Part shown: positions 1-5,030 of the stretch, piece after piece | How positions within the stretch are numbered: position 1 is the stretch's first letter | Layout of the letters: every line of letters starts with the position of its first letter | Assembly (NCBI GenBank): GCA_002405805.1 | Contig: DHMN01000010.1 | Location: 1-5,075, forward strand | DNA length: 5,075 bases | Source of the DNA: Cyanobacteria bacterium UBA4641 | GTDB taxonomy: Bacteria; Cyanobacteriota; Vampirovibrionia; Gastranaerophilales; Gastranaerophilaceae | Direction: 5' to 3' | The notes under the pieces: model-generated | What the model was told of the DNA's origin: nothing | What the model saw: only the letters and a program-made list of their open reading frames with translations | The model's database searches: none | Made by a program: the position numbers and the translations under genes

Positions 1-146
1 TTGAGTCCGTCGCGGACGTCGGGAAGTGCTCTTGACGTGATAACGGACATGGAGTAATCAAGGAAGCTTTTGCGCATTTCACCGTTAAGGTCAACGTCAA
101 TGATTGTCTGGTTTTCAAATCTGAGGTCATCGTTATTTCTTTCCAT
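1..146 (-). CDS. gyrA: DNA gyrase subunit A, N-terminal fragment (runs off the left edge)
   Basis: GyrA is the DNA breakage-reunion subunit of gyrase. It carries the catalytic tyrosine and pairs with GyrB in the cytoplasm. Only the first 48 codons are present, read from an ATG at 146-144. The translation starts MERNNDDLRF and contains VDLNGEMRKSFLDYSMSVI and SRALPDVRDGL, the highly conserved N-terminal signature of GyrA (ParC is less likely because of the IDVDLNGEM lead and the gyrB partner). The quinolone-resistance region and active-site tyrosine lie outside the window. A Shine-Dalgarno AGGGGTG sits seven bases before the ATG, directly after the gyrB stop, so the two genes are co-transcribed and probably translationally linked. 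Base composition here is clearly higher in GC than most of gyrB, with Leu encoded only by CTT/CTC. The identification is very secure; the gene is incomplete only because the window ends. Confidence 0.96.
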   Translation of the reverse strand, partial: MERNNDDLRFENQTIIDVDLNGEMRKSFLDYSMSVITSRALPDVRDGL

Positions 147-153
147 TCGTTAT

Positions 154-160
154 CACCCCT
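154..160 (-). promoter_or_regulatory. Ribosome binding site of gyrA
   Basis: On the minus strand AGGGGTG lies seven bases before the gyrA ATG and begins immediately after the gyrB TAA. The tight stop-SD-start arrangement in a 14-base gap fixes the gyrA start and suggests translation of gyrA by ribosomes finishing gyrB. Confidence 0.85.
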
Positions 161-2710
161 TTATACATCAAGATTCTGAACGTATTTTGCGTTCTTTTCA
201 ATGAAGTCACGTCTCGGTTCAACCTTGTCACCCATAAGGATTGAAAAGGTTTCATCCGCCTGCATTGCGTCCTCAAGGTTGACTCTGAGCATTATTCTTC
301 TTTCCGGGTCCATTGTTGTTTCCCAAAGCTGTTGTGGCATCATTTCACCCAAACCTTTAAAACGTTGAATTTGCAAACCTTTTTGACCTCTATCATCGAT
401 AAGTTTTTGCAATTTTTCAAATGAATCAATTTCGTATTTTTCTGTATCTGTTTCCAAAATCAAACCATCTGATTCTTCAATCAAGAAATCACGAATTACA
501 GGGTAAGCCGCTTTCAATTTCTTATACTCTGAACTCTTGATGATATTTTGGTTCAAAATTACATGTTCTTCATCATTCAAGTGCAACATAAATGAATATT
601 TTGAATTTTCAGGATTGTATTTTACTTCAACCTTATAATTTTCAGCCTCTTGAATATTGTAGTTTTGAGCGTGGTCAACCAAATAGTGGTTCAAGTAATC
701 GCAAACCTCGTTCATTCTTGATTGACTGTCAAAGTCTTCCAATTTGATATCTGAACGGATTAAACCTCTCAAAAATACTGCAGGATACAAGTTCAGAATT
801 GGGTTGTTGTAAGAACGATAAAATTCTGACATGTTTTTGATAAGGTCTAATAACTCATCACCTGTTTTTACATTTTTCTTTTCTTTATCTGACAAGCTCA
901 AATTCTTGATACCACGCTCTTTCAACATTTTGTCCAAAACGTGTTCATTGAACAAATACTCAGCGGTTTTGCCTTGAGTAACCTTGAACAACGGAGGTTG
1001 AGCAATATATACATAACCATTTTCAATAAGCGGTTTTGCGTATCTAAAGAAGAATGTCAACATCAATGTTCTGATGTGAGCACCATCGACATCGGCATCG
1101 GTCATGATGATAATTTTGTGATATCTCAATTTATCAATCTCAACTTCTTCCTCGTTTCTGCTGATTTTGATACCGAAAGCTTGAACCATTGATTGAATTT
1201 CGTTATTGGCATAAATTCTATCAAGTCTTGCTTTTTCAACGTTAAGAATTTTACCTCTCAATGGCAAAATTGCTTGGAACATTCTGTTTCTGCCTTGTTT
1301 TGCAGAACCACCTGCGGAATCACCTTCGACTAAGAAGATTTCGCATTTTTCAGGTTCGCGGTTAGAACAGTCTGCCAATTTCCCCGGAAGGGTAGAATTT
1401 TCAAGAACAGATTTTCTTCTTGTAAGTTCTCTTGCTCTTCTTGCAGCCTCTCTTGCGCGTTGAGCTTGAAGAGTTTTTTCCAAAATTGCTTTTGCGATTT
1501 TGGGGTTAAATTCAAGCCATTCTTGCAACTTGTCGCGAACGGCATCTTGAACGGCGCCCATTGCCTCTTGAGAACCAAGTTTTTCTTTTGTTTGACCTTC
1601 AAATTCAGGGTTAGGAATTTTAACAGAAACAATTGCTGTCAAGCCTTCTCTAACGTCTTCACCTGATAAGTTTGATTCAGAGTCTTTCAAGATATTATTT
1701 TTTCTTGCGTAATCATTCAATACACGAGTGATTGAATTTCTGAAACCTGTTAAGTGAGTACCGCCTGAATGTGTGTTGATGTTGTTTGCAAAAGATAAAA
1801 CACTTTCTTGATAAGAATCAGTGTATTGCATTGCAACTTCAACTTGCAAATCACCAACAACTTTGTCAATATAAATAGGTTTTTCATGAAGAACGGTTTT
1901 ATTTTTGTTCAAAAATTCTACATAACTACCGATACCACCTTCATAGTGGAATGTTTCAACTTCTTCCGAGTCATGACGAGAGAAGATAATTTTCAAACCT
2001 TTGTTCAAAAATGCCATTTCTCTCAATCTGTTACCGATTACATCACAGTCAATTTCTGTAGTTTCAGTAAAGATTTCAGGGTCAGGCCACCAAGTTGTTT
2101 TTGTACCTGTTTTGGTTGTAGGTTCGCATTTTTCAACAGGTGCAAGAGGTTCACCTCTCATATATTCTTGACGCCAAACATATCCGTCACGAGAAACTTC
2201 TACAATATATTTTTCTGATAACGCGTTTACAACAGATGCACCTACGCCGTGAAGACCGCCAGATACTTTATAACCGCCATCTCCGAATTTGCCACCTGCG
2301 TGCAGTACGGTGTGAACGATTTCCAAAGCTGATTTTCCGCTATCAGGTTTGATATCAACAGGAATACCACGACCGTTATCTTCAACAGTAATACTATTAT
2401 CTTTGTGGATAGTTACATGAATATCTGTACAAAAACCTGCTAAAGATTCGTCAATAGAGTTATCAACGATTTCGTAAATACAGTGGTGCAAGCCTCTTTG
2501 TGAAGTTGAACCGATATACATCCCCGGTCTTACTCGAACAGCTTCCAAACCTTCCAAAACCCTGATGTTACTAGCATCATATTGTTTTGAAGTATGAGTC
2601 TCAATCTCTTCATACTGTTGTTCAACTTGTTCTTGAACCTGAGCTTTCTCAACTTCTTTTATCGCTTCCATACCTTTATCATTAATAATATCTTGTGCGT
2701 TATCAGCCAT
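161..2710 (-). CDS. gyrB: DNA gyrase subunit B (ATPase/TOPRIM), long form with N-terminal extension
   Basis: GyrB is the ATPase subunit of gyrase and drives negative supercoiling with GyrA. The 849-aa product has every landmark. The GHKL ATPase part has RPGMYIGS (61-68), the catalytic-type Glu80 and Asn84 in YEIVDNSIDE, DNGRGIP (111-117), the glycine lid GGLHGVGASVVNALS (151-165) and QTKEKLG (373-379) with the ATP-contacting Lys375. The TOPRIM part has EGDSAGGSAKQGRNR (462-476), PLRGKILNVEKA (483-494) and the metal-binding DADVDGAH (538-545). The C-terminal end has QRFKGLGEMMPQQLWETT (782-799). It is longer than the roughly 640-aa short form because of about 170 residues inserted before QRFKGLGEM, as in proteobacterial GyrB (E. 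coli is 804 aa), plus about 40 extra N-terminal residues before YDASNIRVLEGLEAV. The ATG at 2710 is preferred because AGGGAG stands six bases upstream; Met14 lacks a properly spaced SD. ParE is possible in principle, but the gyrA partner makes GyrB near certain. The last 55 or so codons differ in codon use from the rest. Confidence 0.98.
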   Translation of the reverse strand: MADNAQDIINDKGMEAIKEVEKAQVQEQVEQQYEEIETHTSKQYDASNIRVLEGLEAVRVRPGMYIGSTSQRGLHHCIYEIVDNSIDESLAGFCTDIHVTIHKDNSITVEDNGRGIPVDIKPDSGKSALEIVHTVLHAGGKFGDGGYKVSGGLHGVGASVVNALSEKYIVEVSRDGYVWRQEYMRGEPLAPVEKCEPTTKTGTKTTWWPDPEIFTETTEIDCDVIGNRLREMAFLNKGLKIIFSRHDSEEVETFHYEGGIGSYVEFLNKNKTVLHEKPIYIDKVVGDLQVEVAMQYTDSYQESVLSFANNINTHSGGTHLTGFRNSITRVLNDYARKNNILKDSESNLSGEDVREGLTAIVSVKIPNPEFEGQTKEKLGSQEAMGAVQDAVRDKLQEWLEFNPKIAKAILEKTLQAQRAREAARRARELTRRKSVLENSTLPGKLADCSNREPEKCEIFLVEGDSAGGSAKQGRNRMFQAILPLRGKILNVEKARLDRIYANNEIQSMVQAFGIKISRNEEEVEIDKLRYHKIIIMTDADVDGAHIRTLMLTFFFRYAKPLIENGYVYIAQPPLFKVTQGKTAEYLFNEHVLDKMLKERGIKNLSLSDKEKKNVKTGDELLDLIKNMSEFYRSYNNPILNLYPAVFLRGLIRSDIKLEDFDSQSRMNEVCDYLNHYLVDHAQNYNIQEAENYKVEVKYNPENSKYSFMLHLNDEEHVILNQNIIKSSEYKKLKAAYPVIRDFLIEESDGLILETDTEKYEIDSFEKLQKLIDDRGQKGLQIQRFKGLGEMMPQQLWETTMDPERRIMLRVNLEDAMQADETFSILMGDKVEPRRDFIEKNAKYVQNLDV

Positions 2711-2716
2711 ATACTT

Positions 2717-2722
2717 CTCCCT
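2717..2722 (-). promoter_or_regulatory. Ribosome binding site of gyrB
   Basis: Minus-strand AGGGAG, six bases before the ATG at 2710. It supports the long N-terminus of GyrB over an internal start at Met14. Confidence 0.8.
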
Positions 2723-2741
2723 AATCTACTGGTATATGTAC

Positions 2742-2771
2742 AGTATAGCACAAAAACAGGTATCTTAACAA
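2742..2771 (-). promoter_or_regulatory. Promoter of the gyrB-gyrA operon (sigma70/sigmaA type)
   Basis: On the minus strand, TTGTTA (2771-2766) matches the -35 consensus at four of six positions. It is followed after 18 bases by TATACT (2747-2742), five of six to the -10 consensus, preceded by TG one base upstream (TGCTATACT, an extended -10). Transcription should start near 2735, giving a 5' leader of about 25 bases to the gyrB ATG. This is a consensus-based prediction. Confidence 0.65.
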
Positions 2772-2781
2772 ATATGTTTAC

Positions 2782-2800
2782 TTATGTTAGCAAAACATAA
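2782..2800. promoter_or_regulatory. AT-rich dyad between the two divergent promoters (possible operator)
   Basis: TTATGTT (2782-2788) and its exact complement AACATAA (2794-2800) flank a five-base centre AGCAA. The dyad sits 10 bases upstream of the gyrB -35 and about 29 bases upstream of the hydrogenase -35, where an activator or repressor of either promoter could bind. I do not recognise the motif as a named regulator site. In DNA this AT-rich, a 7-bp dyad can occur by chance, so confidence is low. Confidence 0.25.
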
Positions 2801-2829
2801 ACAATTAGCCTAAAATCAGTAAATTAATA

Positions 2830-2859
2830 TTGACAATAGAGTCTTATAGCTGATAAAAT
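2830..2859 (+). promoter_or_regulatory. Promoter of the hydrogenase operon (sigma70/sigmaA type)
   Basis: A perfect -35 TTGACA (2830-2835) is followed after 18 bases by TAAAAT (2854-2859), five of six to the -10 consensus, with an upstream TG one base away (TGATAAAAT, an extended -10). Transcription should begin near 2866, leaving a leader of about 60 bases before the first ATG. The layout (18-base spacer, extended -10) mirrors the divergent gyrB promoter. A second -10-like TACAAT at 2891-2896 lacks a good -35. Confidence 0.75.
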
Positions 2860-2918
2860 TTTACTGGGTAACTATATCCAAAAATTAGTGTACAATGTTT
2901 AATAACAAACTTGGCAAC

Positions 2919-2927
2919 GGAAGGTGA
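2919..2927 (+). promoter_or_regulatory. Ribosome binding site deciding the start of the [2Fe-2S] protein gene
   Basis: GGAAGGTGA lies just before the ATG at 2929 and closely resembles the anti-SD complement, though the spacing is slightly short. The in-frame TTG at 2911 has no SD before it, and starting there would bury this strong SD inside the coding sequence. The ATG is therefore the chosen start. Confidence 0.8.
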
Positions 2928-2928
2928 A

Positions 2929-3186
2929 ATGGAAAAAATCAGCGTAAAAATATGTCTTGGAGAAACTTGCTTTGTAATGGGAGCAGAAAATATTCAAGAG
3001 CTTAGCCGATTACTTCCTGAAAAATATGGCGACAGAATAGAACTTGCAGGGACTCCTTGTATGGGCTATTGTGCTGCTGATTGGGAAGTTTCAAAAGCAC
3101 CTTATGCCAAAGTTGATAACGATGTTATCAAAGATGCGACAGTCGAAAAAATTATTTCGGCAATAGATGAAAAATTAGCTAAGTAG
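2929..3186 (+). CDS. Thioredoxin-like [2Fe-2S] ferredoxin, NuoE/HydC C-terminal-domain type
   Basis: This 85-aa cytoplasmic protein has the four-cysteine pattern of the thioredoxin-fold [2Fe-2S] family, which includes the C-terminal half of NuoE and the HydC subunit of electron-bifurcating hydrogenases. Cys9 and Cys14 lie in CLGETC (C-x4-C), and Cys44 and Cys48 in CMGYC (C-x3-C). The ending PYAKVDNDVIKDATVEKI also fits this family, where the segment forms the last strand and helix. It lacks the N-terminal helical domain of full-length NuoE (about 160 aa). There is no signal peptide or membrane segment. It is the first gene of a two-gene operon; the hydrogenase starts 20 bases downstream, so a role in passing electrons to or from that enzyme is inferred. 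A fused or adjacent flavoprotein (NuoF/HydB) that would link it to NAD(H) is absent here. A longer version starting at TTG 2911 (six extra residues) is less likely. Fold and cluster type are fairly secure; the exact partner is not proven. Confidence 0.88.
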   Translation: MEKISVKICLGETCFVMGAENIQELSRLLPEKYGDRIELAGTPCMGYCAADWEVSKAPYAKVDNDVIKDATVEKIISAIDEKLAK

Positions 3187-3193
3187 AAAATAG

Positions 3194-3200
3194 AAAAGGA
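3194..3200 (+). promoter_or_regulatory. Ribosome binding site of the hydrogenase gene
   Basis: AAAAGGA lies six bases before the ATG at 3207, within the 20-base gap after the upstream stop codon. No terminator fits in that gap, which supports one transcript for both genes. Confidence 0.7.
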
Positions 3201-3206
3201 AAAGAA

Positions 3207-4673
3207 ATGGCTGTAAATTCACCAAGACAAACATCTCAACTAAAAAGAGAAATTCTCGTAAGATTAATTAAAGCATATCTGAGCGATAATTTTGAAGAAA
3301 ACACAAGATTAATCCCTTACGATATGAGACCAAAAGGCAGCGAAGTTCCATACAGATGCTGTATTCATAAAGAAAGAGCTATCTTGAGAGACCGTGCAAT
3401 CGCAGGATTGGGTTTATCAATCGAAGAGGCTGATGACAGTGTATTATTGTCAACTTACGCAAAACAAGCAGAAGAAAGAAAAGAACCTGAAGCACATCCG
3501 TTGACTGTTCTAACAACTGCTTGTAAAGGTTGTGTACCTTCAAGAATATATGTAACAGACCTTTGCCAAGGTTGTGTTGCGAGACCTTGTGAATCAACTT
3601 GCCGTTTCGGTGCAATTTCTGTTCATGACGGCAAATCTCACATCGACCCTGAAAAATGTAAAAATTGCGGTATGTGTGCTCAAGTTTGCCCTTACCAAGC
3701 AATTACAAAAATCATCGTTCCTTGTGAAAACGCTTGTCCTGTAGGTGCTATTGCAAAAGACGAAGAAGGTCATGCAAGAATCGATTTTGACAAATGTATT
3801 TCTTGCGGAAAATGTGTAAGTGCATGTCCATTCGGTGCGGTTCACGAAAAAAGCCAAGTTATTGATATCCTTCAAACAATGAAGGCAGGTAAAAAAGTTG
3901 TTGCAATGATTGCCCCTGCAATTATGGGTCAATTGCCTTGCTCACCAAAACAATTGAAACAAGCTATCTTATCACTTGGTTTCAGTGATGTTGTTGAAGT
4001 TGCAGAAGGTGCTGATATCACAACTAAAAATGAGGCTGCTGAATTTGTTGAAAGAATGGAAAGAGGAGACGGTTTTATGACAACATCTTGCTGTGCAGGA
4101 TATAATGAACTTGTTGAAAAACATGTTCCTGAATTAAAACCTTTCCGTTCAGAAACAAAAACCCCTGCATACTACACAGCAGAATTAGTTAAAAAAGAAA
4201 CTCCTGATGCTGTTACAGTATTCTTTAGCCCATGTGTTGCCAAAAGACGTGAGGCTCTTCAAAACCCACAAATCGATTACGTTTTGAACTTTGAGGAATT
4301 AGGTGCATGGTTCACTGCACTTGATGTAAAAGTTGAAGCTTGTGATGAATCAGAATACAGAAAAGAATCTTCAGCAGAGGCTAGAAACTTTGCAGTTACA
4401 GGTGGGGTTGCAGGTGCTGTAAATGCATTACTTGATGATGATAAAAAAGCTACCCCTTATGTAGTTGACGGTTTGAATAAACAATCAATCAGAGACTTGA
4501 AGAAATTTGCTAAAAACGGCAAATGTGATTTGGGTAACTTGATTGAAGTTATGGCTTGTACCGGCGGTTGTTTGGGCGGTTCTGCTACAATCAACGCATA
4601 TAAACCTGCTGTAAAACAATTGACAAACTATGTAAAAGAAAGTCCTGAAATTAAAGACGTAGTGAAAAAATAA
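3207..4673 (+). CDS. Monomeric [FeFe] hydrogenase, group B type
   Basis: This 488-aa cytoplasmic enzyme interconverts protons plus electrons and H2. The N-terminal region (1-105) has the conserved-looking PYRCCIHKER (48-57) known from group B monomeric hydrogenases. An iron-sulfur region follows: Cys106/109; C-x2-C-x4-C-x3-C at 120-132; C-x2-C-x2-C-x3-CP at 151-161; C-x3-CP at 173-177; and C-x2-C-x2-C-x3-CP at 197-207. The catalytic H-cluster domain (about 228-470) has loop L1 TSCCAGY (293-299), L2 SPCVAK (341-346) and L3 EVMACTGGCLGG (447-458). Cys296, Cys343, Cys451 and Cys455 are the expected H-cluster ligands, and Lys346 the expected cofactor contact. Residues matching the CpI proton path (Glu279, Glu282, Cys299, Ser319) appear as Glu276, Glu279, Cys295 and Ser315, so the enzyme looks active. 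Differences from group A (TSCCP, MPC, GGGQP) are noted as findings. The C-terminus has no small-subunit-like tail. HydE/F/G maturases are needed but not in the window. An electron-confurcating HydA is unlikely because the HydB gene is missing. Confidence 0.93.
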   Translation: MAVNSPRQTSQLKREILVRLIKAYLSDNFEENTRLIPYDMRPKGSEVPYRCCIHKERAILRDRAIAGLGLSIEEADDSVLLSTYAKQAEERKEPEAHPLTVLTTACKGCVPSRIYVTDLCQGCVARPCESTCRFGAISVHDGKSHIDPEKCKNCGMCAQVCPYQAITKIIVPCENACPVGAIAKDEEGHARIDFDKCISCGKCVSACPFGAVHEKSQVIDILQTMKAGKKVVAMIAPAIMGQLPCSPKQLKQAILSLGFSDVVEVAEGADITTKNEAAEFVERMERGDGFMTTSCCAGYNELVEKHVPELKPFRSETKTPAYYTAELVKKETPDAVTVFFSPCVAKRREALQNPQIDYVLNFEELGAWFTALDVKVEACDESEYRKESSAEARNFAVTGGVAGAVNALLDDDKKATPYVVDGLNKQSIRDLKKFAKNGKCDLGNLIEVMACTGGCLGGSATINAYKPAVKQLTNYVKESPEIKDVVKK

Positions 4674-4697
4674 GGGCTAATGTTGATATTTTTTTAC

Positions 4698-4737
4698 ACA
4701 GAGGGATTTGCATACGCAAATCCCTCTGTTGTGTTTT
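4698..4737 (+). terminator. Rho-independent terminator after the hydrogenase gene
   Basis: A perfect 14-bp inverted repeat, ACAGAGGGATTTGC (4698-4711) and its complement (4716-4729), encloses an ATAC loop. It is followed by a T-rich run TGTGTTTT. It starts 24 bases after the hydrogenase stop codon. The U-tract is interrupted by two Gs, so it is not ideal, but the stem is long and strong. On the minus strand the stem is followed by an A-run, so termination is expected mainly for plus-strand transcripts. Confidence 0.8.
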
Positions 4738-4752
4738 GGGTAAATTTTTTAT

Positions 4753-4764
4753 TGTCATTTTGAA
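4753..4764 (+). repeat. TGTCATTYTGAA-type repeat, copy 1 (half-site)
   Basis: TGTCATTTTGAA, one base different from copies 2 and 3, followed by GGATTTTA. Its own complementary arm is not evident nearby, so this may be a decayed or solitary half. Confidence 0.45.
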
Positions 4765-4809
4765 GGATTTTAAATTAAGTTTATATGCCATTGGAATAGT
4801 AGGTCGACA

Positions 4810-4824
4810 TTGCCATGCCGGCAA
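4810..4824. repeat. Small GC-rich dyad
   Basis: TTGCC (4810-4814) and GGCAA (4820-4824) flank ATGCC. It lies in a locally GC-richer patch (about 4786-4824) between repeat copies 1 and 2. The role is unknown, and it could be part of a larger dispersed repeat. Confidence 0.3.
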
Positions 4825-4833
4825 CAAATTATT

Positions 4834-4899
4834 TGTCATTCTGAAAGCTTAGAAAATTTGTGCGAAGTATGAGTGCATAATTTTCTAGCTATTCAGAAT
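4834..4899 (+). repeat. TGTCATTYTGAA-type repeat, copy 2, long imperfect hairpin
   Basis: TGTCATTCTGAA (4834-4845) begins a long imperfect inverted repeat. The arm 4838-4858 pairs with 4879-4899: an outer eight-base match (ATTCTGAA with TTCAGAAT), a short mismatched stretch around AGCT, and an inner nine-base match (TAGAAAATT with AATTTTCTA). The loop is about 20 bases. The ends match copies 3 and 4, so this looks like the same repeat with extra inner sequence. Confidence 0.65.
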
Positions 4900-4922
4900 C
4901 TCTAATCTTACACATAGGTCTA

Positions 4923-4947
4923 TGTCATTCTGAATTTATTTCAGAAT
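4923..4947 (+). repeat. TGTCATTYTGAA-type repeat, copy 3, compact hairpin
   Basis: TGTCATTCTGAA followed by TTCAGAAT. The arms ATTCTGAA (4927-4934) and TTCAGAAT (4940-4947) are perfect complements around a five-base TTTAT loop. The trailing sequence is CTTTTCC. It is shorter than copy 2 but has the same outer arms. Confidence 0.65.
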
Positions 4948-5006
4948 CTTTTCCATAATTAATATTTAGCAAATATTACTATTGATAAATCCTGATTATT
5001 GAAAGG

Positions 5007-5030
5007 ATTCCGAAACAAGTTCGGAATGAC
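5007..5030 (-). repeat. TGTCATTYYGAA-type repeat, copy 4, inverted orientation
   Basis: Read on the minus strand this is GTCATTCCGAA, then CTTGT, then TTCGGAAT followed by CCTTTC. The eight-base arms ATTCCGAA (5007-5014) and TTCGGAAT (5020-5027) are perfect complements. Relative to copies 2 and 3, the T in CTGAA is C, and the matching base in the other arm has changed too (A to G), which keeps the stem intact. That covariation suggests the paired structure matters. Confidence 0.65.

Noticed and set aside
941..2352. Several plus-strand reading frames opposite gyrB (941-1192, 1460-1666, 1808-2218, 2140-2352)
   Set aside because: They lie entirely antisense to a well-conserved gyrB, have no recognisable domains or convincing ribosome binding sites, and are low-complexity Phe/Cys-rich or Asn-rich translations typical of shadow frames.
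2911..2928. Upstream TTG start for the [2Fe-2S] protein
   Set aside because: There is no SD before 2911, whereas GGAAGGTGA directly precedes the ATG at 2929; family members normally start just before the first Cys motif.
2860..2928. Riboswitch or structured leader upstream of the hydrogenase operon
   Set aside because: The predicted leader is about 60 bases, AT-rich, and shows no stable stem or known riboswitch signature.
3379..3932. Minus-strand frames opposite the hydrogenase gene (3379-3702 and 3594-3932)
   Set aside because: They are antisense to the conserved iron-sulfur region, their Cys/His content mirrors the opposite strand, and they have no SD or family resemblance.
4651..4839. 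62-codon minus-strand frame at the end of the hydrogenase gene
   Set aside because: It crosses the terminator hairpin and the hydrogenase stop region, starts inside repeat copy 2, has no SD, and its translation resembles no protein I know. It could be searched for as a dispersed repeat instead.
4753..5030. CRISPR-like array from the recurring TGTCATTCTGAA units
   Set aside because: The units are short, vary in length and orientation, and have irregular spacing with no uniform repeat-spacer pattern; they are palindromic intergenic repeats.
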